From: an uncultured Clostridia bacterium
GTDB taxonomy: Bacteria > Bacillota > Clostridia > Christensenellales > Aristaeellaceae
DNA length: 17,587 bases
Assembly (NCBI GenBank): GCA_934631985.1
Contig: CAKTYE010000055.1
Location: forward strand, 1 to 17,587
Direction of reading: 5' to 3'
This document shows positions 1 to 7,050 of this stretch, piece after piece (position 1 is the first letter of the stretch; every line of letters begins with the position of its first letter). A program made the position numbers and the translations under genes. Under the pieces are notes generated by a model. It made no database searches and was not told the origin of the DNA. It saw nothing but the letters and a program-made list of their open reading frames with translations.

Positions 1-1206
1 AACTGGCACAGCGCGCTGGAAATGAAGCTGTACATCAAGCGCTTCATTCACCACATCGGCGGTCTGCCCGACTTCAAGGCCCTGCGCTTCACCCGCTACA
101 ACCAGTATGAGTCCATCATCCTGCCCATGGAAAAGTACCTGAAGGATCGCGGCGTGCAGTTCCACTACGGCACCAAGGTCACCGATGTGCGTTTCGACAT
201 TCAGGGCGAGCGCAAGCAGGCTTCCTCCATCACCGTGGAGCATGAGGGCCAGGAGAGCGTCATCGACCTGACCGAGAACGACCTGCTGTTCATCACCAAC
301 GGCGGCTGCGTGGAAAGCAGCACCTATGGCGACCAGAACACCGCAGCGGGCTTCGATCCTACCATGAAGCCCGGCAACGGCTGGGATCTGTGGAAGAAGA
401 TCGCGGCGCAGGACCCCAGCTTTGGTCATCCTGAGAAGTTCTGCGGCGATCCCGAGCAGAGCAACTGGATGAGCGCCACCGTCACCACGCTGGACGACAA
501 GATTCCGCCCTACATTCAGCGTATCTGCAAGCGCGACCCCTTTACGGGCCACGTTGTCACCGGCGGCATCGTCACGGTGAAGGACTCCAACTGGCTGCTG
601 TCCTGGACGCTGAATCGTCAGCAGCAGTTCAAGGATCAGCCCAAGAACCAGCTGTGCGTCTGGGTCTACGGTTTGTTCTCTGACAAGCCCGGCAACTATG
701 TGAAGAAGGCCATGCGTGACTGCACCGGCAAGGAGATCTGCATGGAGTGGCTGTACCACATGGGTGTGCCGGAAAGCCAGATCGAGGAGCTGGCGGAGAA
801 GAGCGCCAACACCATCCCCGTCATGATGCCCTACATCGATGCGTTCTTCATGCCCCGCCGTGCGGGCGACCGTCCCGACGTGGTGCCGCAGGGCGCTGTG
901 AACTTCGCCTTCATCGGCCAGTTCGCCGAGGAGCCGCGTGACACCATCTTCACCACCGAATACTCCATGCGCACCGGCATGGTCGCCGTGTACAAGCTGC
1001 TGAACGTGGATCGCGGCGTGCCGGAGGTTTGGGGCAGCACCTATGATGTGCGCTGCCTGCTGGATGCGACGGTGAAGCTGCGCGACGGCAAGAAGATCAC
1101 CGACATGGAGCTGCCGCTGGTGGAGCGCATTGCCCTGAAGGAGATGCTCAAGAAGGTCAGCGGAACCGACATTGAGAAGCTCCTGAAGGAATACAAGGTC
1201 ATCTAA
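1..1206 (+). CDS. ohyA: Oleate hydratase, 5' end outside window
   Basis: FAD-dependent hydratase of the myosin-cross-reactive antigen family, which adds water to the cis-9 double bond of oleate to give 10-hydroxystearate, in the cytosol or at the inner face of the membrane. The frame is open from base 1 (first residues NWHSALEMKLY) and has 401 codons. Family members are about 590 residues, so roughly the first 190, with the N-terminal dinucleotide-binding motif, lie upstream. Family-like stretches are RYNQYESIILPMEKYL near residue 38, the ITNGGCVESSTYGD segment, and the C-terminal region with FIGQFAEEPRDTIFTTEYS. ATG at 22 is an internal Met, not the start. A strong terminator follows directly, so it is the last gene of its transcript. 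The role in gut bacteria (unsaturated fatty acid detoxification) is known from the family and is not shown here. Confidence 0.93.
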   Translation, partial: NWHSALEMKLYIKRFIHHIGGLPDFKALRFTRYNQYESIILPMEKYLKDRGVQFHYGTKVTDVRFDIQGERKQASSITVEHEGQESVIDLTENDLLFITNGGCVESSTYGDQNTAAGFDPTMKPGNGWDLWKKIAAQDPSFGHPEKFCGDPEQSNWMSATVTTLDDKIPPYIQRICKRDPFTGHVVTGGIVTVKDSNWLLSWTLNRQQQFKDQPKNQLCVWVYGLFSDKPGNYVKKAMRDCTGKEICMEWLYHMGVPESQIEELAEKSANTIPVMMPYIDAFFMPRRAGDRPDVVPQGAVNFAFIGQFAEEPRDTIFTTEYSMRTGMVAVYKLLNVDRGVPEVWGSTYDVRCLLDATVKLRDGKKITDMELPLVERIALKEMLKKVSGTDIEKLLKEYKVI

Positions 1207-1219
1207 AAAACAGAAATAT

Positions 1220-1266
1220 GGAGCAGGTATCTCCTGAGAGGGACGGGAGTTGCCTGCTCCTTTTTT
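1220..1266 (+). terminator. Rho-independent terminator after oleate hydratase
   Basis: A 10-bp stem (arms 1220-1229 and 1251-1260, one G-T pair) encloses a smaller CTCC/GGAG stem and is followed at once by six T. It begins 14 bases after the stop codon. Confidence 0.9.
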
Positions 1267-1360
1267 GATGCTTTGACCATGCTTGAATAGCAGGATATGG
1301 CCATTACGAAAATGACCCCATAAGCACAAGACCACAGCGAAGCCCCACGCCGTGCCAGCG

Positions 1361-1425
1361 TCTTGCCTCCCTTCTCAGAGGGAGGGGAAACAGCCGTCCA
1401 CAGGACGGAGGGTGGAGGGTAAGCT
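1361..1425. repeat. Two-hairpin intergenic repeat
   Basis: Two perfect or near-perfect hairpins lie side by side: CCTCCCTT/AGAGGGAGG type arms (1366-1373 with 1378-1385) and CCGTCC-ACA-GGACGG (1394-1408). No T run follows, so it does not look like a terminator. The first hairpin resembles the one at 10955-10974 read on the other strand, and the layout resembles the dispersed palindromic elements of gut Clostridia. The rest of the gene-free stretch 1267-1540 shows nothing I can support. Confidence 0.5.
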
Positions 1426-1559
1426 CACCCGCCGATGTATCAATCAGTATATTCCCTTTTTCCATCCGCATACCCGCTCCAAATCGCCATGATACAAGGA
1501 AAATAACCTGCGTATGTGACTCAGGCGTGTCTCGGTCTCTTTTCTCCTTGGCCCCCTTG

Positions 1560-1568
1560 TGCTATACT
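1560..1568 (+). promoter_or_regulatory. Extended -10 promoter of the AAA+ operon
   Basis: TGCTATACT is an extended -10 (TG, one base, TATACT) placed 28 bases before the start codon. No good -35 is present at 16-18 bases upstream, which is tolerated with an extended -10. The inferred transcription start is near 1575, giving a very short leader that holds the ribosome-binding site AGGAG (1584-1588). Confidence 0.5.
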
Positions 1569-1596
1569 GAAACAAAGCAAGAAAGGAGCGTCACCC

Positions 1597-3498
1597 ATGG
1601 AGGCATTATTACCGAAGTGGCACCGGGAGCTGGAGCTGTTCTGCGGCATCAAGCCCATGCTGATCCTGGAGGGCAATGTGCTGGATCAGTATCGCTATCC
1701 CGTGCCGGGCAGTGTAGGCGAGGATCAGCTCGTCCCCCTGCCGCGCTACCTGCAGGGCTATTTTCAGGATCAGGGCTACGATCAGGTCGTTTTCTATTCG
1801 AATCTGCTGGGCTTTATGAACCCTTATGACACAGGTATGCTCACCCGCTTTGCCCAAATGACCGGGACAACGGTGGAGCAGGGAACCATCCCCGCAGAGT
1901 TCAAGGGCAACAAGGCCGATACCGCGCCGAACGTCATCCGCCGGGCGCTGTGCCAGCATGACAGCGCCGTTGCGGTGGTGATGGAGATGGCTTCGCACTA
2001 CATCGTTGCCCCGGATCGCATGGATCAGCAGGATGTGAACAGCTTCAACCTGCTTTTGCAGGGCGCTATGAGCGCCGCGCAGGTCAAGACGCGGCAGGGG
2101 CGGCGGCAGAATCTGCTGGTGCTGCTGGTGAACAAGGTCAACGATCTGCCCAGCTGGCTGTACCTGAACAACCCGCAGCTGAAGATCATTACCCTGGAAA
2201 CGCCGGACCGGGAGGAACGCGGGCGGCTGCTGTGTGGCGCGGCCTTCCCCAGCTTTTTTGACAGCACGGTCTACCGCACACAAATGCCCTATTACGAGGC
2301 GCATCCCGAGGAGCTGGCACGGCTGAAAAGCCGCTTTCTGGGCCTGACGGAGGGTATGACCTTTACCGAGCTGGACGCCATGCGCCGCCTGAGCAAGCGG
2401 GAGGCCACCGACATTCGCGACTTGTGCGCGGTGGTGGATCTCTATAAATACGGCGTGAAGGAGAACCCCTGGCAGACCCTTTCCACGGCATCGCTGAAAA
2501 CCGCCAAGGAGGATTTCCGCAAGCGTATCAAGGGGCAGGATCCCGCGCTGGAGCGCACGCTGGACGTGGTGAAGCGCGCCGTCACGGGCATGAACGGTCT
2601 GAGCAGCTCCTCCACGGGCAAGCCGAAGGGCGTGCTGTTCTTCGCCGGCCCCACGGGTACCGGCAAGACGGAGACGGCAAAGGCGCTGGCAGAAAAGCTC
2701 TTTGGCGATGAGCGGGCCTGCATTCGCTTTGACATGAGCGAGTATGGGCAGAGTCATTCGGATCAAAAGCTCATGGGCGCACCGCCCGGCTATGTGGGCT
2801 ATGAGGCCGGGGGACAGCTGACCAATGCGGTGAAGAAGAATCCCTTTGCCATTCTGCTGTTTGACGAGATTGAGAAGGCACACCCGTCCATCCTGGACAA
2901 GTTCCTGCAAATTCTGGAGGATGGGCGCATGACCGACGGGCAGGGGAATACGGTGTATTTCTCCGAGACGATCATCATCTTCACCAGCAACCTGGGCATC
3001 TATGTGAAGGACGCGCTGGGGCATCGCAAGGCCAATGTGACCATGGACATGGACTATGACGAGGTGTCCCGCCGCATTCGCAGCGCCATCGAGGAATATT
3101 TCAAGCTGGAGCTGGGCCGCCCTGAGATCCTGAACCGCATTGGCGAGAACATTGTGGTGTTCGACTTCATTCGGCGGGAGGCCGGGGAAGCGATTCTGCG
3201 CAGCCAGGTGGATAAGATCATCAGCCGCTTGGAAACTAGTAAGAACATCCGCGTGGACATTGCGGATTTCGCCTACGACAGCCTGAAGGAAGCGGCGCTG
3301 TTCGATCTTTCCAACGGCGGACGCGGCGTGGGCAACCAGGTGGAAAGTCTGCTCATCAACCCGCTGTCCCGATGGCTGTTTGACAATGACGTTTGCAGCG
3401 ACGCGCATGTGCTGATTGAGGGCTTTGACGTAACGGCAAAGCCACCCATGGTGCGCTGCCGCAGATTGGAGGATACGGATGACGGACCCAAAGCATGA
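1597..3498 (+). CDS. Double AAA+ ATPase: P-loop-less N-module plus ClpB-D2-like module
   Basis: Predicted cytosolic AAA+ protein of 633 residues; the ATG at 1597 is chosen because AGGAG lies 8 bases before it (the frame is open further upstream without a site). Residues 330-600 form an AAA_2 (Clp/HSP100 D2) module: Walker A GPTGTGKT (351-358, K357), Walker B ILLFDEIEKAH (D423, E424), sensor 1 TSN (N465), arginine finger RPEILNRI (R514) and a sensor-2-like GGRGVG (R576). Residues 1-300 look like a second AAA fold that has decayed: no P-loop, VVMEMAS where Walker B would be, and an AAA-like tail LLVLLVNKVNDLP...ITLETPDREERGRLL. There is no Clp N-domain, no middle coiled coil and no obvious ClpP-binding loop. 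It probably remodels a protein partner rather than feeding a protease. First gene of a three-gene operon, overlapping the next gene by 20 bases. Confidence 0.85.
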   Translation: MEALLPKWHRELELFCGIKPMLILEGNVLDQYRYPVPGSVGEDQLVPLPRYLQGYFQDQGYDQVVFYSNLLGFMNPYDTGMLTRFAQMTGTTVEQGTIPAEFKGNKADTAPNVIRRALCQHDSAVAVVMEMASHYIVAPDRMDQQDVNSFNLLLQGAMSAAQVKTRQGRRQNLLVLLVNKVNDLPSWLYLNNPQLKIITLETPDREERGRLLCGAAFPSFFDSTVYRTQMPYYEAHPEELARLKSRFLGLTEGMTFTELDAMRRLSKREATDIRDLCAVVDLYKYGVKENPWQTLSTASLKTAKEDFRKRIKGQDPALERTLDVVKRAVTGMNGLSSSSTGKPKGVLFFAGPTGTGKTETAKALAEKLFGDERACIRFDMSEYGQSHSDQKLMGAPPGYVGYEAGGQLTNAVKKNPFAILLFDEIEKAHPSILDKFLQILEDGRMTDGQGNTVYFSETIIIFTSNLGIYVKDALGHRKANVTMDMDYDEVSRRIRSAIEEYFKLELGRPEILNRIGENIVVFDFIRREAGEAILRSQVDKIISRLETSKNIRVDIADFAYDSLKEAALFDLSNGGRGVGNQVESLLINPLSRWLFDNDVCSDAHVLIEGFDVTAKPPMVRCRRLEDTDDGPKA

Positions 3499-4111
3499 AG
3501 CCTATGCGCCCCACCCCCTGTCGGGGATCGTGGAGGACTTATGGGGTTGGTCGCGCCCGCAGACAGAGCCTGACGCAGCATTCCCTGCGTCCAAGGCAGC
3601 CCCTGCGTTTCCGCCCTTTGACCAGCTATGGCAGGTAGCGGATGAAACGGTGGACTGGACGGAAGCGCTGGTACAGGCGCACCCCACGGACGGCCTGACC
3701 TCCGAAAACCTGTGGCGCTTCTTTCATGAGCAGGCTGCCGCTGTGCTGGCAGGAGACACCGCCGCGTATGTGACGGTGCTGAAGGCTGCGAACCCGCTGG
3801 GAGACTTGAAGCCCTATGCCCGCTCCTACACGGTGCGTGCGGAAAACAGCGACTTACTGTCCTGCGTGTTTCAGGCAGAGCCGTCTTATTTGGAGGGCAA
3901 GCCGGAAACAGAGCAGCAGCGGTATCTATGCGGACTGTCCCTGCGTATTGCCCGTGACCTGATGGCGCTGCTCCCGGTGAGCAGTGTGGCGGTCACGGCC
4001 CGCCAAGGGGACGCAGAGCTGCTGATGGTGACGTATCCCCGTGCGCGGCTGCAATCAGTGCGGTTTGGGTTTGTGGACCCGGTGGCACTGACGGGGGAAT
4101 GCAAGCAATGA
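3479..4111 (+). CDS. Unrecognised cytosolic protein in AAA+ operon
   Basis: 210 residues, no family recognised. Start ATG at 3479 has GGAGG 6 bases upstream inside the AAA+ gene, so the two genes overlap by 20 bases and are probably translationally coupled. The N-terminal 60 residues are rich in proline and alanine and probably flexible. The C-terminal half looks folded, with an amphipathic stretch YLCGLSLRIARDLMALLP followed by alternating hydrophobic strands (VAVTA, ELLMVTYP, LQSVRFGFV). No signal peptide, membrane segment or metal-binding motif is visible. The fixed position and overlap suggest that it works with the ATPase, perhaps as substrate or adaptor; that is inference. Confidence 0.75.
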   Translation: MTDPKHEAYAPHPLSGIVEDLWGWSRPQTEPDAAFPASKAAPAFPPFDQLWQVADETVDWTEALVQAHPTDGLTSENLWRFFHEQAAAVLAGDTAAYVTVLKAANPLGDLKPYARSYTVRAENSDLLSCVFQAEPSYLEGKPETEQQRYLCGLSLRIARDLMALLPVSSVAVTARQGDAELLMVTYPRARLQSVRFGFVDPVALTGECKQ

Positions 4112-4836
4112 CACAATTTAGTTGGCGACGGCGCATATTGCCTGTACTGATAGCGGTGATGCTGCTGATAACTGGCGTATGCAGCGCGCAGGAGGAGGCG
4201 ACCATGGATTTTCGAGCCATGCTGCGAAGCAGAATTTTAGAAATTTTGAACGTTTGGCCCGCAGAAGATCAGTATGCGATCATGTTTTTCATTTATCCCA
4301 ATGAAATGTATACCTATGGGGAATATGAAAATCTCCCGGAGTTCAAGATGCTGTACAAGCGGGAGCAGGACATGGATCATGAAAGCAACCCCTTGGGCAT
4401 GCCGGCCTCCGATGAAGGAGAGGAACGCTGGAATCCTGCCTTTTGGGACTGGGATACGCAGGGCGTTGTTATCGACTATGGCGATGTGAATCCCCTGACG
4501 GACGCTTTTGTTCATTGGCTGGAAGCCACGGGAGTTCAGGACATTGGCGGCGAGGAAATGAGCGGCGACTGGGATGAAAATGGTGTGTATATCGGCAATG
4601 CCCCCAACGGCACGGCTGAATTAGTGCAGTTGGCGGCAGAAATTGCTGCTGAATTACAGACCAATGGAGTGATTGAGGCAAAGTTTGGCAGGAAGCTGCC
4701 CATCCTTTTATCTGATTTTGAGTTTACCTGGTACATGGTAAAGGCGACGCATGAAGCGAATCCTGGAGGCGAAGCAGAAGCCTATGTGCAATACTGCATT
4801 CAGGAGGAGCTTCTGACGGAAGAACTGATTCGATAA
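4108..4836 (+). CDS. Unrecognised secreted acidic protein in AAA+ operon
   Basis: 242 residues. ATG at 4108 is preferred over ATG at 4099: it forms an ATGA overlap with the upstream stop and has a GGGGGA site at a proper 9-base distance, whereas 4099 would sit on that site. The N-terminus is a classical Sec signal peptide: WRRR, then a hydrophobic run ILPVLIAVMLLITGV, then CSA before QEE. The cysteine is not in a lipobox (TGVC), so type I cleavage after CSA is likelier than lipidation. The mature part is strongly acidic with many Trp, Tyr and Phe residues and a small-residue-rich segment around GVYIGNAPNGTAELV; no catalytic motif is recognised. It is odd that an exported protein is coupled to a cytosolic AAA+ ATPase. 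Base composition looks more AT-rich than the two upstream genes. A strong terminator follows 22 bases after the stop. Confidence 0.78.
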   Translation: MTQFSWRRRILPVLIAVMLLITGVCSAQEEATMDFRAMLRSRILEILNVWPAEDQYAIMFFIYPNEMYTYGEYENLPEFKMLYKREQDMDHESNPLGMPASDEGEERWNPAFWDWDTQGVVIDYGDVNPLTDAFVHWLEATGVQDIGGEEMSGDWDENGVYIGNAPNGTAELVQLAAEIAAELQTNGVIEAKFGRKLPILLSDFEFTWYMVKATHEANPGGEAEAYVQYCIQEELLTEELIR

Positions 4837-4857
4837 TAGCTTGATGGAAAGAAAATG

Positions 4858-4904
4858 AAACGCGCCCTGTTGGAGCTTTTGCAGCTGAACAGGGCGCGTT
4901 TTTT
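4858..4904 (+). terminator. Strong terminator of the AAA+ operon
   Basis: A perfect 14-bp stem (4858-4871 with 4888-4901, core CGCGCCCTGTT) with a 16-base loop runs into a T tract ending at 4904. With its leading A run it could also work on the other strand. Confidence 0.93.
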
Positions 4905-4920
4905 AGAGCATGTGTTTTAG

Positions 4921-5060
4921 CTCATGAGCTTGGCGGCACACAGCCGTGATGAAACCTGCTGCTGGAGAGCATTTCATCCGTCTGCGGACGGACGACCTAC
5001 TTTGCACTCGGGCAAAGTAGGTAAAGCCGCCCGGGAACCAGCCCAAATTTCCATGCAGAT
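4921..5060 (-). repeat. Dispersed repeat, copy A
   Basis: Read on the minus strand this matches copy B (10740-10876) over about 110-135 bases. It carries two hairpins: an 11-bp stem with core CCTACTTTGC (4996-5005 with 5012-5021) and a TCCGTC/GACGGA stem (4977-4982 with 4987-4992). Within the best-aligned 100 bases I count about 16 differences, nearly all transitions, and the stems remain pairable. No transposase or clear target-site duplication is seen. The short open frame across it on the minus strand exists in both copies but has no ribosome-binding site. Confidence 0.7.
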
Positions 5061-5150
5061 AAGTCTGGCCCCGAACCCCATGAATGCCCCCAGCCATCGC
5101 CTGGATCGGCGCCTTCCCAGGGGGACACAACCCGAGTCGCCTTAGGTTCC

Positions 5151-5204
5151 GCTCCAAGGCATTCCGTCAGCTGACCGTATACAGCCGCCGGAACGCCTTG
5201 GAGC
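5151..5204. other. Long imperfect hairpin in gene-free stretch
   Basis: Two 15-base arms (5151-5165 and 5190-5204, core GCTCCAAGGC / GCCTTGGAGC) pair with a single mismatch. They enclose a 24-base loop that starts with the perfect palindrome GTCAGCTGAC (5166-5175). Neither side is followed by a T run, so it is not a simple terminator. It lies in a stretch without genes from 4905 to 5354; the rest of that stretch, apart from repeat copy A, shows no gene. Confidence 0.5.
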
Positions 5205-5298
5205 TTAGGACAGGTGGAAGCAGGAAAAGTTACCTACCTGCACTGAAAATTTCATAATGCAATAGGAATGCAGCCAAGCCATATTCCGCGCCAGCACC

Positions 5299-5328
5299 AA
5301 AAGCCTCCCGCCGCAGAAGGAGGACGGC
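5299..5328 (-). terminator. Possible weak terminator of transglutaminase-like gene
   Basis: On the minus strand the arms 5328-5319 and 5312-5303 pair at 8 of 10 positions and are followed by TTTT. It lies 27 bases after the stop codon at 5355. The imperfect stem and short T run make this uncertain. Confidence 0.35.
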
Positions 5329-5354
5329 AGGGCCGGAGAGGTTCCGTCCCCCCA

Positions 5355-6743
5355 TCACTCCCGTCCCCTCTCAACCTTCTCAAACCGCACCATGACCATA
5401 TCCGTATCCACATCCCGCCCCGTAAAGGGAACCTCTGCATGCACGCGCTCGATCTCCCCGGACTGGTTATCATAGGGATCAATACGCAGCTGCTCCTTCT
5501 TTGGCAGAAGCTCCGCCTGAAAGCGGCGGTTTGCCACCATGCGCATGGGGTCGATGTTGCCGAAGTAGAAAGCGTGACGTTCCGGGTTGCCGTTGCGCCA
5601 TGCGCCCCCGCCGTAGCTGGGATCGGCAAACAGCCAGCCCCATCCCGGCAGATAGAACTGCGCCCAGTCATGACTGCCCACATAGTCCTCGTCAATGCTC
5701 AGGCCGCTCTGCCAGCGGGCGGGAATGCCTGCAATGCGGCACAGCAGGATAAACAGCAGCGCTTGCAGGCCGCAATCGCCCTTTTGGTTGACCGCACAGT
5801 ATTCGCCCAGATCGTCGATTTGAAAATAGTCCCGCACAAAGGCATACTTCACCCGCTGGGTCACAAAATCATAGAAGCGCTTTGCCTTGTGTGCATCGTC
5901 CTCCGCGCCTGCGCTCAGCGTTGCCGCAAGCTGACGCAGATAGGGGGTAAAGCGCAGATAGGGCGCATCCTCCGCCAGGTCGGCAGGCTCCACCGGGCGC
6001 GCATCGGGATACAAAGGCTGTACAGGTGTGGGAGCGTTCAGCGGGTCAGCATAGCGGATCTCATTCACATAGGTGTAGGACAGCGGAACGTCCTCCCACG
6101 CGTCCAAGTGCTTTTCCCAATAGGCGCAGCGGGCTTCCGCGTCTTCCGGGGCAAGCACCGCACCGGGCGCGTCGATTGCGATCTCTCGCTGCTGGGTGCT
6201 GGGGGCAGGCACGGGAATGTGAATGCGATAGGTGTCCGGCACAAAGGCCCGTTCATCCAGGTGCATGGCGCCCGTCAGGGTAATGCGATAGCCCAGGGAG
6301 CCCTTACTTTTGATCTCCGCGATCATCGGGTCCAGCCAGGGGCTTTTGCCGTCCGTGCGTCCGCCGGAGCGTGCCATCAGCTCCGGGATGGATTTCACCA
6401 GCGTCTTATGAAAGCGCACAAAATAGCGTTTCTCCCCGTTCAAATACAGGAAGTCGATCTTCCCGGCAAGCTCCAGCGCATCAAACTCTGCATCGGTCAT
6501 GTCAGGGACGAGCTTTTGCAGCTGCGCCAGCGCTTCCGCACGGTTCCACGGATACTGGGTGGGCATGCGGCGCAGACGCTCCTGTTCCACCAGCAACCGA
6601 TCGCGCAGGCTCTCGGGCAGATCCTCCTGCAAGCGCAGCGCAATGGCCACCTGCGCCCCCTCCAGGTCGCCTGCCCATTTCCGCTTCATAATGTCCTCCG
6701 GCAGGGGCGTTGCCAGGGAGCGAACCGCCTTTTCAATGTCCAT
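5355..6743 (-). CDS. Transglutaminase-like protein, cytosolic
   Basis: 462 residues, start ATG at 6743 with AGGAGG 7 bases upstream. The C-terminal 200 residues hold a transglutaminase-like (papain-fold) domain: the cysteine in KGDCGLQALLFILLCRIAGIPAR (in part: GDCG, C324), the histidine in SHDWAQFYLPG (H358) and the aspartate in FADPSYGG (D374) form the expected Cys-His-Asp triad with usual spacing. The N-terminal half contains a helical region and a strand-rich part without recognised motif. No signal peptide is present, unlike many bacterial relatives that act on the cell surface, so a peptidase or amidase acting in the cytosol is likelier than wall crosslinking. The substrate is unknown. 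It is a single gene, divergent from the repeat-protein gene at 7051. Confidence 0.85.
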   Translation of the reverse strand: MDIEKAVRSLATPLPEDIMKRKWAGDLEGAQVAIALRLQEDLPESLRDRLLVEQERLRRMPTQYPWNRAEALAQLQKLVPDMTDAEFDALELAGKIDFLYLNGEKRYFVRFHKTLVKSIPELMARSGGRTDGKSPWLDPMIAEIKSKGSLGYRITLTGAMHLDERAFVPDTYRIHIPVPAPSTQQREIAIDAPGAVLAPEDAEARCAYWEKHLDAWEDVPLSYTYVNEIRYADPLNAPTPVQPLYPDARPVEPADLAEDAPYLRFTPYLRQLAATLSAGAEDDAHKAKRFYDFVTQRVKYAFVRDYFQIDDLGEYCAVNQKGDCGLQALLFILLCRIAGIPARWQSGLSIDEDYVGSHDWAQFYLPGWGWLFADPSYGGGAWRNGNPERHAFYFGNIDPMRMVANRRFQAELLPKKEQLRIDPYDNQSGEIERVHAEVPFTGRDVDTDMVMVRFEKVERGRE

Positions 6744-6776
6744 CGCTGCATCCTCCTTGTGGTGTTCTATGGGCGT

Positions 6777-6785
6777 ATTATAGCA
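6777..6785 (-). promoter_or_regulatory. Extended -10 promoter of transglutaminase-like gene
   Basis: On the minus strand this reads TGCTATAAT, a perfect extended -10, 34 bases before the start codon. The -35 position falls in the AT-rich block and is poor (TTTAAT at 6800-6805), which an extended -10 can tolerate. Confidence 0.7.
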
Positions 6786-6798
6786 TAGCTGGCATCCT

Positions 6799-6853
6799 AA
6801 TTAAAATATAAATTTTTAATTACAAATTTAATTTTTTAATTGCGCATTTAATT
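6799..6853. promoter_or_regulatory. AT-rich block with five TTTAATT heptamers
   Basis: Between the divergent genes, TTTAATT occurs at 6815, 6827, 6835 and 6847 on the plus strand and once inverted (AATTAAA, 6799-6805). The step of 12, 8 and 12 bases is near a helical turn. In otherwise GC-rich DNA this could be an UP element, an AT-hook or nucleoid-protein site, or an operator shared by both genes. Function is inferred only. Confidence 0.4.
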
Positions 6854-6943
6854 GCATAATACTTGCATCTCTGAACATGCCGTTCATACGCGATTCAGCC
6901 TGCTTTCGTCCGCCGTTCACCTGTCCGTCAAGCAGGCACGGTA

Positions 6944-6952
6944 TGCTATATC
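6944..6952 (+). promoter_or_regulatory. Possible extended -10 promoter of repeat-protein gene
   Basis: TGCTATATC, with TG one base before a TATA-type hexamer, lies about 100 bases before the start codon at 7051. No convincing -35 is seen. It resembles the other two TGCTATA promoters in the window. Confidence 0.35.
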
Positions 6953-6974
6953 CGAACCCAAGGGAAGAGGTTCA

Positions 6975-7016
6975 CAGATCAGCATCAGCTGACTGATCTG
7001 GCGGCATCCAGGCCGC
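6975..7016 (+). other. Two tandem hairpins in leader of repeat-protein gene
   Basis: CAGATCAG (6975-6982) pairs perfectly with CTGATCTG (6993-7000), the loop itself holding a TCAGCTGA palindrome. Directly after, GCGGC (7001-7005) pairs with GCCGC (7012-7016). The pair sits 20 bases before the AAGGAGG ribosome-binding site, with no T run, so an mRNA-stability element or operator is possible. Confidence 0.4.
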
Positions 7017-7050
7017 ACATCCCGCAATGCATTTGAAGGAGGATACTTGT

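Noticed and set aside
1609..3408. 599-codon open frame antisense to the AAA+ gene
   Set aside because: The opposite strand encodes a protein with complete Walker and sensor motifs; the antisense product shows no domain and no ribosome-binding site.
4903..5157. Short open frames across the two repeat copies (also 10731-11057) with similar products (YFARVQSRSSVRRR)
   Set aside because: Similarity follows from the shared DNA repeat; there is no ribosome-binding site, and the frames cross hairpin arms.
5268..6788. 506-codon open frame antisense to the transglutaminase-like gene
   Set aside because: It has no recognisable domain, and it runs through the ribosome-binding site and promoter of the real gene.
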